DNA of 12,183 nt from Actinomycetes bacterium (GTDB taxonomy: Bacteria > Planctomycetota > Phycisphaerae > JAACET01): contig DAOVKO010000037.1 in the NCBI GenBank assembly GCA_030631725.1, positions 1 to 12,183 on the forward strand. Reading direction: 5' to 3'. Shown piece by piece: positions 1-7,380 of the stretch (the stretch's first letter is position 1; every line of letters begins with the position of its first letter). The notes below the pieces were generated by a model. That model was not told the origin of the DNA and did no database searches. It saw nothing but the letters and a program-made list of their open reading frames with translations. The translations under genes were made by a program, and so were the position numbers.

Positions 1-104
1 GCGAAGCTCTAGTCCTGCGTTGTCGGCCCAAAACGTCCTCGACGTGGCTATACCACGCCTCCGGGCGTTTTGGACCTGCCGCCTTGACCTCGAGCTTCTC
101 GCTC
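1..104. repeat. Structured palindromic intergenic block (window edge)
   Basis: This block is strongly self-complementary. GCGAAGCTC (1-9) pairs with GAGCTTCTCGC (92-102) except for a 2-base bulge. CCAAAACG (28-35) pairs perfectly with CGTTTTGG (66-73). Between them, CGTGG/CCACG (43-47/53-57) forms a hairpin, and ACGCC/GGCGT (55-59/64-68) forms an alternative one. This nesting suggests a dispersed palindromic repeat or a structured RNA cut by the window edge. The minus strand reads without a stop through part of it, so the end of a divergent gene cannot be excluded. No known RNA family was recognised. Confidence 0.4.
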
Positions 105-278
105 GGCCTCGTTACAACCGAGTTATTCGGATAGGCTCTAAAGTTTTTTGGTTGTAATTGTCGATTCTTAGCAGGTTCACTCTATCGAGTTGGTAAGGCT
201 ACTTGGCCGACAGCACAAACCAAAGGGCGGCAAAGGAAAAAACTGCCAGCCTTCTTCCCCAGACCGAGGGAAACACTG
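105..278 (+). other. Leader region of the DUF1571 gene
   Basis: No open reading frame of note lies here. A hairpin can form from GGC GGCA (226-232) and TGCC-A-GCC (244-251), with an A-rich loop and one bulged base. A ribosome binding site (GAGGG, 266-270) lies 8 bases before the ATG at 279. No confident promoter hexamers were found. The hairpin may be a 5' UTR element, but nothing in the sequence proves a regulatory role. Confidence 0.3.
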
Positions 279-1151
279 ATGTGGCAAAAATTACGTGAGC
301 AAGGAAGCAACTGGTACTGTCGAATCGGATTGGGCCTGGCTATATGCACCGTTCTGATTGTACTGGCGTCAAGCAATCGCTGCGCCGACCAGAGCTATCT
401 CAACCAGGCATTTGCCGCAGGAGACGCTCCGCTTTACAGCGAAGAACCAGAAATGCAGGTCGAACCGGAGCGTCTGGGCGGGGAAGATCCTTTGGGATTG
501 ATAAGACGTGCTCAAGAGAACTACCACAAATTCGTACGGGATTACACCTGCACTCTTATCAAACAAGAGCGAATTAAGGGGCATCTCAAGGCCCCCGAGA
601 AGATTGACGTCTGGTTCAAGGAAGACCCATTCTCTGTATTGATGATCTGGCAAAAGCCAAAAGGTCCGGTGGATACTCTGCTCTACGTTGAAAAGGACGG
701 TAATAGGACGATACTGGTGCACCCAGCCGGGCTGGCTGGCCTGCTGGTGCGCACGGTGCGCCGGGACATAGACGATCCGAGACTGAAAAAATCATCCCTG
801 CGGACGCCGGCGGGTTTCGGCTTCGGGCGAGTGCTGGATGGTATGGTCAAGACTTACGAAGAAGCGGACAAAAACGGTGACTTGGTTATCGAACAGCTGG
901 ATAACAAAGTGCTTGACGGCCGAGAGTGTCTGGTCTTGCGTCGCAAACTGCCCATGGACAAGGGCTACGATACATTGTATCCGATATTATATATCTATCT
1001 GGACAAGAAGCAATATCTCCTGCCGACCAGAACGGAAGGCTACGACACTGCTGGTAATCTTATTGGCTGCTACAGATACCTGGATGTGCGTTTCAATCAG
1101 GGGCTGACCGACGAGCGGTTTTCGCCGCGAGCCAACGGTCTGCGCGACTGA
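279..1151 (+). CDS. Exported DUF1571 domain protein
   Basis: The 290-residue product starts with a basic N-terminus and one hydrophobic segment (about residues 16-32, rich in L, I and V). This is a signal peptide or membrane anchor, so the rest should lie outside the cytoplasm. Residues from about 75 onward match the DUF1571 family as I know it: a YTCTLIKQER-like motif near residue 90, a DVWFKEDPFSVLM stretch, a YVEKDGN segment and a C-terminal GCYRYLDVRFN strand before the end. The family is frequent in planctomycetes and has no established function. Its mix of beta strands recalls LolA-type lipid-binding folds, but that is a guess. The ATG is supported by GAGGG 8 bases upstream. The next gene lies about 190 bases downstream behind its own candidate promoter, so an operon is not implied. 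Confidence 0.85.
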   Translation: MWQKLREQGSNWYCRIGLGLAICTVLIVLASSNRCADQSYLNQAFAAGDAPLYSEEPEMQVEPERLGGEDPLGLIRRAQENYHKFVRDYTCTLIKQERIKGHLKAPEKIDVWFKEDPFSVLMIWQKPKGPVDTLLYVEKDGNRTILVHPAGLAGLLVRTVRRDIDDPRLKKSSLRTPAGFGFGRVLDGMVKTYEEADKNGDLVIEQLDNKVLDGRECLVLRRKLPMDKGYDTLYPILYIYLDKKQYLLPTRTEGYDTAGNLIGCYRYLDVRFNQGLTDERFSPRANGLRD

Positions 1152-1251
1152 GACGACCCCGCAGGACAAATAATCCCAAAGGCAGGTGTCTTTGACCGGC
1201 TATTTTATCTATCTGCCCACCCGAGATACCCAGAAGTGAACGGGTTTTGGT

Positions 1252-1279
1252 TTGAATCTCTGCGCAGCTAGGGTAAAAT
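1252..1279 (+). promoter_or_regulatory. Candidate sigma70-type promoter for the ABC exporter gene
   Basis: TTGAAT (1252-1257) and TAAAAT (1274-1279) are separated by 16 bases and lie about 60 bases upstream of the GTG start. Both are close to the bacterial consensus hexamers. The region downstream of the DUF1571 gene is otherwise empty, which fits an independent promoter. This was identified by sequence pattern only. Confidence 0.4.
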
Positions 1280-1328
1280 AGTCCAGTGAATCGGCTCCGG
1301 TAAACACAAGGGCCGTAAATCTCCGGAC

Positions 1329-1333
1329 GGGGA
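1329..1333 (+). promoter_or_regulatory. Ribosome binding site that selects the GTG start at 1341
   Basis: GGGGA ends 7 bases before GTG at 1341, which is good spacing. It would be only 1 base from the upstream in-frame TTG at 1335, so the TTG is unlikely to be used. An ATG at 1380 is in frame but has no comparable site. Confidence 0.55.
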
Positions 1334-1340
1334 ATTGCAA

Positions 1341-3086
1341 GTGACTTCTCGGCAAGATGTTACAGTCACCAGTCGCTCGATGGTGCGACGGCTTTTGCCC
1401 TATCTCTGGCCGCACTCGGTCCTGATCGGTGTTATTCTCCTGACCATAATACTGCTGAGCGGGGTGAATATATGCCTTCCCCTCCTGATCAGAAACATTA
1501 TCGATGAGGGCTTCGAGAATAAAAACGCATATTTACTGCTCTGGCTGCTGGGGGGAGTAGGCGGGGTGTACGTTGCCCGGAACTTGCTGTTTTTCGGCTC
1601 CCGCTACTGGTCGGTGCAAATAAGCGAAGGGCTGGCCTTTGACTTGCGCCGCAGCCTTTTCGAGCACATCCAGGGACTGGGCCTGGAGTTTTATCGGAGG
1701 TTCAAACCGGGAAAACTCACCAGCCGATTGATGGGCGATGTAACCAGTATCCAGGAATTCTTTCGGGACAGCCTGGGAACCATGTGCGCCGACGCCCTGA
1801 CGGTCTGCTTGCTACTGCTGATTATGTTTCTGACCGACTGGCGGCTGGCCCTGGTCTCCAGTGCTGTACTTCCCGTACAGGTGATAGCCTACTACCGGAT
1901 GCGGGCCGGTATCAAACTTAGCAGCAGAGCCGTCGCCGAGCAGTTGTCCGTGGTGCACGGCGACCTGGTGGAGAGCTTCACTGCCGCGGAGGTGGTCAAG
2001 GGCTTTGGGCGCGAAGACCACGAGGCCGCCAAGTTCGAAGAGTCCATAGAGAAAACCCGCGCAGCCCAGATCAGCCAGCGGGTTCACCATGTGCGTCAAA
2101 AAATCATCTCCGACCTGCTTATCGGCCTGGGCTATCTCGTCGTCCTGGGCTACGTCGGCGACCTGGTAATCAACCGCGGAGTAGCCTGGCGCGATTTCAT
2201 GGGAACATTCGTTATGTTCTGGATGTGCCTGGGATTGGCCTATACCCGCGTGGGGGGCATTATCAGCGAGGCTGCCAAGTTTCAGCGCAGCCTGGCCAGC
2301 CTGGAACGAGTCTGGGCCATACTCGACCTTAGACCGACACCAAAAGAAACCGAACCCCTGGCGAAGGTCGCGGGTATCCGCGGAGACGTGGAGTTCCGGA
2401 ACGTCTGGTTCTGTTACCCGAACAATGGTCAACCAATCCTGCGAGACGTCTGCTTTCAGGTACCTGCCGGCCAGACCCTGGTGATTACCGGTCCGTCCGG
2501 ATGCGGCAAGAGCACGCTGGTCAACCTGCTGCTGCGAATGTTTGATCCGACTTCAGGCAGCATCCTGATCGATGGTCTCGACTATCGGCACATCCGACTG
2601 GCTAAACTCCGCCAGGCGATCGGGGTGGCTTTTCAGGAGTGCTTCCTGTTCAATCGCAGTATCCTGGAGAATATCCGCTACGCTCGTCCGACGGCCAGGC
2701 AGGAGCAAATCGAAGCGGCGGCCAAAAAGGCTAACGCCCATGATTTCATCTGCCGCCTGCGGGACGGCTATCAAACAGTGGTTGGTCAAGGCGGTGTCGA
2801 ACTGAGCCGGGGAGAAAGACAGAGGATAACTCTGACCCGTGCCATCCTCAAAGAGCCCAGGATACTGATCCTGGATGAGGCCACTACCTCGGTGGACCCG
2901 GAATCCGAACGAGCCATCCTCAAGGCCATAGAACCCATTATGGCCGACCGCACGACGTTGCTGATAACTCACAGGGAGGAGATAATCTCCGGGGCGAGGC
3001 ATCTGCTGCGCATGAGCGATGGGCCAGCCTCGGACGGCGGGGGCACTACGTGCCAATATTTCGACCGCTCGAACGGCTCCGGCTAG
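1341..3086 (+). CDS. ABC exporter half-transporter (fused membrane and ATPase domains)
   Basis: The product (581 residues from GTG 1341) has the standard MsbA/multidrug half-transporter architecture. The N-terminal membrane domain has several hydrophobic segments, the first at about residues 27-47 and another pair around 135-170. The C-terminal ATPase has Walker A GPSGCGKST (384-392), a Q-loop FQECFLFN, Walker B ILILDEATT (508-516) and the H-loop His (TH, 543-544). It should act as a dimer in the inner membrane and drive ATP-dependent export of a lipid, peptide or drug; the substrate cannot be read from sequence. The signature loop is LSRGE (488-492) instead of LSGGQ, a departure at the third and fifth positions, though the remaining catalytic motifs are intact. 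The gene stands between two envelope genes but is not tightly linked to either. MsbA itself is not claimed. Confidence 0.93.
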   Translation: MTSRQDVTVTSRSMVRRLLPYLWPHSVLIGVILLTIILLSGVNICLPLLIRNIIDEGFENKNAYLLLWLLGGVGGVYVARNLLFFGSRYWSVQISEGLAFDLRRSLFEHIQGLGLEFYRRFKPGKLTSRLMGDVTSIQEFFRDSLGTMCADALTVCLLLLIMFLTDWRLALVSSAVLPVQVIAYYRMRAGIKLSSRAVAEQLSVVHGDLVESFTAAEVVKGFGREDHEAAKFEESIEKTRAAQISQRVHHVRQKIISDLLIGLGYLVVLGYVGDLVINRGVAWRDFMGTFVMFWMCLGLAYTRVGGIISEAAKFQRSLASLERVWAILDLRPTPKETEPLAKVAGIRGDVEFRNVWFCYPNNGQPILRDVCFQVPAGQTLVITGPSGCGKSTLVNLLLRMFDPTSGSILIDGLDYRHIRLAKLRQAIGVAFQECFLFNRSILENIRYARPTARQEQIEAAAKKANAHDFICRLRDGYQTVVGQGGVELSRGERQRITLTRAILKEPRILILDEATTSVDPESERAILKAIEPIMADRTTLLITHREEIISGARHLLRMSDGPASDGGGTTCQYFDRSNGSG

Positions 3087-3138
3087 TATGCCGACTGGTA
3101 ATGTGTGAGTTTTTAGAGCCACTGGCCGGTTCGCAAAA

Positions 3139-3186
3139 GACCGATAATAGTTTTCCTCAAGCGAATTCCAACCCTGGACCGATAAT
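3139..3186 (+). repeat. Short direct repeat GACCGATAAT upstream of the secretin gene
   Basis: The 10-mer GACCGATAAT occurs at 3139-3148 and again at 3177-3186, 38 bases apart, in the non-coding space between the exporter and the secretin. The spacing is close to whole helical turns, so a regulator site is possible, but two short copies could also be chance. No confident promoter was identified nearby. Confidence 0.25.
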
Positions 3187-3264
3187 CGCCATACGGTGAT
3201 AGTGTGTAAATACAGAGACACTGCGGCAGAGCCAAAAGCCTCTATTGAGAGCCCAGTCCCCATT

Positions 3265-3268
3265 GGAG
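3265..3268 (+). promoter_or_regulatory. Ribosome binding site that selects the GTG start at 3277
   Basis: GGAG lies 8 bases before GTG 3277. The frame is open further upstream to GTG 3196, but that longer start would place about 27 polar residues before the signal peptide and has no clear ribosome binding site. GTG 3268 overlaps the site itself. Confidence 0.5.
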
Positions 3269-3276
3269 TGGTGCCA

Positions 3277-5850
3277 GTGGCGATTCGGTTGTTGGCAGTG
3301 GGTCTGTGCCTATTTTTCGCTGGAGAGGCTCAAAGCGAAGAAGGGTCCACTGCTGCCGACCAGCCGATGGCGGACAAACCCGAGCAGATATTGGCGGCTA
3401 CGACAAACGGCCAGCCGGGCCTGACCGGTGAGTCCATAGTGCTTCCGGGGGATATCAGCGAACAAGAGCTCGAAGAATTACTGCGGGTCGTCGGGCAACA
3501 AATGCGCTCGGCCAAAGGATATGTTCTTCTGAGGGAGGATCAAGTGCCGGAGCCGGCAAGTGAGGCGGCCGCTGACTTCGAGCTGGCAGTCAACTATGAG
3601 CTGGCCACGCCCAGCGGTAAGCGAATCCTGCAAATAGGAATTCAACTCTTGCAAACCCAGCCGGATCGGCTCTTCGTCCAGGGTTACCAAATAGCTGAGG
3701 ATAAGTATGAGGTCAACCCGGACATCGGCGCGGCCCGGGAGATGATTCAGGCGGTCCTGAAGGATGTAGCCGCCAAGCCCCAGGAAATGCTGCCACGAGA
3801 TTTGCCCACCCGGATATATCAACTCAACTACTTGGAAGGCGACAAGGCCCTGCAGACCCTGAGAGTGATGGGCTATTACGTAATCGACGACCCCAAGAGC
3901 TTTAAATACGACCAAGCTATAAACCGCAAGAGTCTACCGATGGTCTGCAGAATGCCGGACCCCCAGACGGCCTCATTGGAAAGCACGGCGGCGGCCAAGG
4001 GGGCCTTCGAGATTATGCTTCCGGGAGAGGCTCTCAGCGAGTTCAAGTTCTCCACCTCGGGCGGTCCACTGGAGAGACTGCTGATCAGCTATGATCCGAG
4101 TTCGTCCGGAAGGGCAGCCCTGAGTCACCTGCTGGAACTGCTGAGCGACCAGATCGACGTGCCCGCCCGGCAGCTACTTATAGAGGGCATGGTCCTGGAG
4201 GTCTCTGAAACGGGCATGAAGCAATTGGGTCTCGAGCACAATTGGAGTGGGGGCGGGCCAAACCCGACTCATTCTGCCAGCTTTGAAACGGCGTCGGGTG
4301 AAACAGTTCGTCCGCTGATTTTCGGCCTCAGTTATGACATCAGCACGCCCATAATGTTACGGGCAGTGGGCACATATCGTGCGACTCTTCGAGCCCTGAT
4401 CCGCGAGGGCAAGGCCCAGGTACTAAGCCGGCCGAGCATCCTGGCCCTGAACAACCGTCAATGCCGCATCCGAGTGACCACGGAAGTTCCGGTTTCTTCC
4501 ACGGTGATAACCGAACTGACCACCAACGTGAAGGTGAAATACATGTCTGTGGGTATTGTTCTGAACCTTCGCCCGCGGATAAGCTCGGACGCCGACGACG
4601 TTTCCTTCCAGATAGACGCCAGCGTCTCCGACATCGATGCTACCTCACCGTATCGCATTGAGATCGACCCGGACAGCACGGCAGCCCAGGCCCAGGCCCC
4701 GGTGGTGCTGACCCGTCAGGTGCAGACGTACGCCCGGATCCGCAACAACACTCCGCTGATCATAGGCGGCCTGATCTCCAAACGAAGCTCAACCGAGTCC
4801 GACCGTGTTCCGTTCATCTCCAGGATCCCCATAATCGGCTGGTTGTTCAAGGTCAAAGAAAGCAGCACGGAACGGCGGGAAGTGATTATCGTGTTGACGC
4901 CCTACGTCCTGCCGGAAAGGATCTCCGTGAGCCGGGCCATGCCCAAGGACAGCGATCTGTTTGACGAAATTGATCCTCTGCTCTTCCGGGCCCTGTATCG
5001 TATCCGGATTCAGGACGTTTTCGACCTGTCCTTCCTGCGGAACAACGCCGAGCTGAACGAGTTGACGGCCCAAGCCAAGCAGTTAGTCCAAAGCAGGCCC
5101 GAGCTGACGGAGCGGGCAGCGTTCGAGGCAGTGGTCCATGACCAAATTCCCGGGGAGACGATTCTGGTCGAACGGATGGTCTATCAGATTATCAAGAAAC
5201 TGAAATTGATGAACAAAATCGCTCCCAGGAACCTGGTGATCTTTAAGCCGAATCCAGCGGAGCCAGCCGGCTTCGAGGTCGAGTTCCTGACCAAAGAACT
5301 CTGCGGACGGCGCAAAGGGAATCTGGACGGGTACTTCAGGCGGTATTCTAAGCAGACCCTGGCCCTGACTTTTCAGGTGCCCGAGGACGCCCAGGCCAAG
5401 GATGTCCTGAAGCAGTCCATCCCTGAAATACGTGTACTGGAACTGAAGGACCGCGGCGAATGGGCGGAAAAACTCTATCAGCTCAATCAGCCGGTCAACG
5501 GTGTGCCCCGCTGGAGCATCCTGATCAATAGCGCCAAGGATATCGAACGGCTGCAGGCTGCCCTGATCCTCAAGCGGACCGTCGATCTGAACAAGACGGA
5601 CGACGGATTCCGGCTGAAGCACTTCAAGGTCGGACGACAACTGAGCTTCCCGGTAATAGACCCCAAGCGAACGTATCTGATCGACTGGGAAGTAGCCAGA
5701 TACTTCTATCATACCGAGCACTACTATGCAGCTTTCCAAAACGAATTGAGCAAAAGCATGAGCCGGCTGCGCGAGGCCATATCCCGGCAACTGAGTCTTC
5801 CCAGCCCTGTCGGGCCGACCACGGGATTCAGGATTCCCGAAAAACCATGA
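3277..5850 (+). CDS. GspD/PilQ-like secretin with long C-terminal extension
   Basis: From GTG 3277 the product has 857 residues, beginning with a signal peptide (MAIR, then a hydrophobic run ending near AGEAQS). An N-terminal region with one repeat-like domain (IYQLNYLEGDKALQTL) precedes the pore domain. The secretin core is clear: IEGMVLEVSE near residue 302, the AQVLSRPSILALNN strand (about 374-387), VGIVLNLRPRI, and the signature VPFISRIPIIGWLF (511-524), ending at VLTPYVLPE (about 539-547). Such proteins form large outer-membrane rings for type II secretion, type IV pili or related export. What is odd is the roughly 310 residues after the secretin core, where most family members end or carry only a short pilotin-binding tail; I do not recognise a domain there. 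No ATPase or pseudopilin genes are in the window, so the system it serves is unknown. It overlaps the lipoprotein gene at ATGA (5847-5850). Confidence 0.88.
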   Translation: MAIRLLAVGLCLFFAGEAQSEEGSTAADQPMADKPEQILAATTNGQPGLTGESIVLPGDISEQELEELLRVVGQQMRSAKGYVLLREDQVPEPASEAAADFELAVNYELATPSGKRILQIGIQLLQTQPDRLFVQGYQIAEDKYEVNPDIGAAREMIQAVLKDVAAKPQEMLPRDLPTRIYQLNYLEGDKALQTLRVMGYYVIDDPKSFKYDQAINRKSLPMVCRMPDPQTASLESTAAAKGAFEIMLPGEALSEFKFSTSGGPLERLLISYDPSSSGRAALSHLLELLSDQIDVPARQLLIEGMVLEVSETGMKQLGLEHNWSGGGPNPTHSASFETASGETVRPLIFGLSYDISTPIMLRAVGTYRATLRALIREGKAQVLSRPSILALNNRQCRIRVTTEVPVSSTVITELTTNVKVKYMSVGIVLNLRPRISSDADDVSFQIDASVSDIDATSPYRIEIDPDSTAAQAQAPVVLTRQVQTYARIRNNTPLIIGGLISKRSSTESDRVPFISRIPIIGWLFKVKESSTERREVIIVLTPYVLPERISVSRAMPKDSDLFDEIDPLLFRALYRIRIQDVFDLSFLRNNAELNELTAQAKQLVQSRPELTERAAFEAVVHDQIPGETILVERMVYQIIKKLKLMNKIAPRNLVIFKPNPAEPAGFEVEFLTKELCGRRKGNLDGYFRRYSKQTLALTFQVPEDAQAKDVLKQSIPEIRVLELKDRGEWAEKLYQLNQPVNGVPRWSILINSAKDIERLQAALILKRTVDLNKTDDGFRLKHFKVGRQLSFPVIDPKRTYLIDWEVARYFYHTEHYYAAFQNELSKSMSRLREAISRQLSLPSPVGPTTGFRIPEKP

Positions 5851-6188
5851 AAGCTTACCCAATTGTGATATTTCTCGCTGTTTTGGCCTGTGTGCTGCCG
5901 GGAGGCTGCGGGATAAAGGCGGACTCGAAGAGCTCGGCGTCAAAGATACCCTGGAGCCGAGTAAAGCAAGTTGAGGTAACAACCGACACCGAGAGCGAGC
6001 AGCAGGCCACTCTCGGCGACGAAGCGATCGTTGCTCCGGGAGCCAGCGAATCGGAGGTCATATTGGCCTGGGGAATGCCACAGTACATACTCGACTCACC
6101 GGCAGAGGCCGAGCACGAGATTTGGCAATACCCCCATGCCGTGGTAGTCTTCCAGGGAACGAAGGTCCAGCAGGTGCTTGCCCGCTAG
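5847..6188 (+). CDS. Small BamE-like lipoprotein, possible secretin partner
   Basis: The 113-residue product has a hydrophobic leader (residues 4-17) and a lipobox-like LPGGC with Cys21. The -3 residue is proline, which is not ideal, but a lipid-anchored envelope protein is likely. After a polar linker, residues 63-113 resemble the SmpA/OmlA (BamE) fold: a GASESEVILAWGMPQY helix start, EIWQYP, then VVVFQGTKVQQVL, matching the family pattern of G-x-s-x-x-eV-x-x-x-x-G-x-P, W-x-Y and a final F-x-x-x-x-V strand. Its ATG overlaps the stop of the secretin gene (ATGA), so the two are translationally coupled. This suggests an accessory that helps the secretin insert or assemble, comparable with pilotins. 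That role is inferred from position and lipidation, not from homology to a known pilotin. Confidence 0.75.
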   Translation: MKAYPIVIFLAVLACVLPGGCGIKADSKSSASKIPWSRVKQVEVTTDTESEQQATLGDEAIVAPGASESEVILAWGMPQYILDSPAEAEHEIWQYPHAVVVFQGTKVQQVLAR

Positions 6189-6550
6189 TCCACCCGCCTC
6201 AATTCAGCAGCAACATCGACCTCCTTGTCCCAAGGAGGATAGGCGAAGAATCCTTTTGGCGGAGGTTGCTCACGCAGCCATTCTTGGTCACGTTGCCATT
6301 GCGCTGCGAGATCGCTGAACTGCACGCTATATACTCGGGCCATGACATCGCGAGGCCTGCCACCCCCAGGCCGGGCGGCTTCGACTGTACCACACAATCC
6401 TCTCAAATATCTGCTGAAAGACGTGATTTCCTCGGACTTTAACCGTGACACCCGACGCTCTGGGCTCGTCTTGCCTTTTGAAAAGTGAAGACACCTTGTT
6501 TGTATGACTCTAAATTGGGAAGAACTGCCTGCGGTGTAATGCGCTGACCG
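6189..6550. other. Gap without a convincing gene; possible decayed ORF
   Basis: This stretch separates the lipoprotein from the PEP-CTERM gene. On the minus strand a frame is open from 6733 down to a stop at 6185, and its last 52 codons (from an ATG at 6343) read as a plausible protein tail with FSDLAAQWQRDQEWL and PPKGFFAYPPWDKEV. It has no good ribosome binding site and no recognised family. On the plus strand a 48-codon frame from ATG 6342 ends at a TGA near 6486 and is equally unrecognised. Neither is supported enough to call a gene. The GC content falls toward the PEP-CTERM promoter region. A small perfect palindrome, CTTTTGAAAAG, lies at 6475-6485. Confidence 0.35.
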
Positions 6551-6567
6551 TAAACATTGAGTGTTTA
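6551..6567 (+). promoter_or_regulatory. Palindrome TAAACA-TTGAG-TGTTTA upstream of the PEP-CTERM gene
   Basis: A perfect 6-bp inverted repeat with a 5-base centre lies 35 bases before the ATG at 6603 and just downstream of a possible -10 element (TGTAAT, 6535-6540). The location suits an operator or a 5' UTR hairpin. The candidate -35 (TTGGGA, 6515-6520) is only 14 bases from the -10, so the promoter assignment is weak. Confidence 0.3.
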
Positions 6568-6590
6568 TTAGGATACCGTTCAAAATCTGA

Positions 6591-6596
6591 AAGGAG
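6591..6596 (+). promoter_or_regulatory. Strong ribosome binding site of the PEP-CTERM gene
   Basis: AAGGAG sits 6 bases before the ATG at 6603. It is the closest match to the consensus site in the window and suggests high translation, as expected for an abundant exported protein. Confidence 0.7.
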
Positions 6597-6602
6597 CAAA
6601 AC

Positions 6603-7289
6603 ATGAAAAAGCTCATGGTAATCTTTACAGTTGCGATCTTGTTGGTTATGGCAGGTACGATACAGGCTGGCCTCACAACGTTGGCCGACCTTTTGCCAGG
6701 GGGATCAACCCCATCAATCACCAGCGGAGACAAGGTCTTCTCCAGCTTCCGGGACTACAATTCAGAGGTTGATGTGACTACCGGGACGGCCTCGCCTGTG
6801 GATCCTGCTGATGTGTACGTTACCCCCTACCAGGATGGAGCAGGAGACTACGGCCTTAAGTTCACGTCGGACGCGTTCACCGCCACTGGTGGCACGCTTG
6901 GATTTTTGACGGAGTTCGACTACACCGTGACGGCCGGTGCCGGGTTTCTCATCTGCGGCAACACGCTGACCATAGCCGGTACGGCTGCTGACGGCGGAAT
7001 CACTGTTACCGAGAACGCCTATGAAGCGGGAACCACGGACCTACTGGCAACCAAAGTCGCTCTTGTGACGCCATTCTTCGAAATACTCACCGATTCTAAG
7101 ACCTATACAAGCAATGTTCAGGCGGTTGATGTACACAAGAATATCAGCCTGTACATGGCCGACGGCAGCAACGCGACCAATACCCTCACCGAGTTCACGC
7201 AAACCTTCCGTCAGATCCCCGAGCCGGCGACGCTGGTGATGCTGGCCCTCGGCGGACTGGCGCTGATACGGCGTAAGTGTGTTGGCTGA
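6603..7289 (+). CDS. PEP-CTERM sorting-domain exported protein
   Basis: The 228-residue product has a classical signal peptide (MKK then a hydrophobic run, cleavage likely after IQA at residue 22). Its C-terminus is a PEP-CTERM tripartite signal: the motif IPEPA (PEP at 206-208), a hydrophobic helix (about 210-222) and a basic RRK (223-225). Proteins with this tail are recognised by an exosortase, cleaved near the PEP motif and delivered to the surface or extracellular matrix. The middle is rich in T, G, A, D and V with no cysteine-based catalytic motif, suggesting a beta-rich structural or matrix protein; no enzyme domain is recognised. It stands alone, with its own strong ribosome binding site, and no exosortase gene is in the window. 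A weak stem GTTATT/AATAAC (7291-7315) follows the stop without a T-tract. Confidence 0.9.
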   Translation: MKKLMVIFTVAILLVMAGTIQAGLTTLADLLPGGSTPSITSGDKVFSSFRDYNSEVDVTTGTASPVDPADVYVTPYQDGAGDYGLKFTSDAFTATGGTLGFLTEFDYTVTAGAGFLICGNTLTIAGTAADGGITVTENAYEAGTTDLLATKVALVTPFFEILTDSKTYTSNVQAVDVHKNISLYMADGSNATNTLTEFTQTFRQIPEPATLVMLALGGLALIRRKCVG

Positions 7290-7380
7290 GGTTATTGCCC
7301 ACGAATTGAAATAACGGCACTTCTACAGTTAGCTATTGTTAGCTTGAGTCTAACCTCTTGAAATGATACGACTTGTCAAT

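Noticed and set aside
180..260. Possible cyclic di-GMP (GEMM-type) riboswitch, from the AGCACAAACC and GGCAAAGG strings upstream of the DUF1571 gene.
   Set aside because: The conserved GGGCAAACC core is incomplete and the second receptor helix is missing; only a simple bulged hairpin remains.
5083..5982. Minus-strand open frame of 299 codons opposite the secretin.
   Set aside because: It is a GC-rich shadow frame; the plus-strand secretin features are unambiguous.
7291..7315. GTTATT/AATAAC stem after the PEP-CTERM gene as a terminator.
   Set aside because: The stem is weak and AT-rich, the loop is 13 bases, and no T-tract follows.
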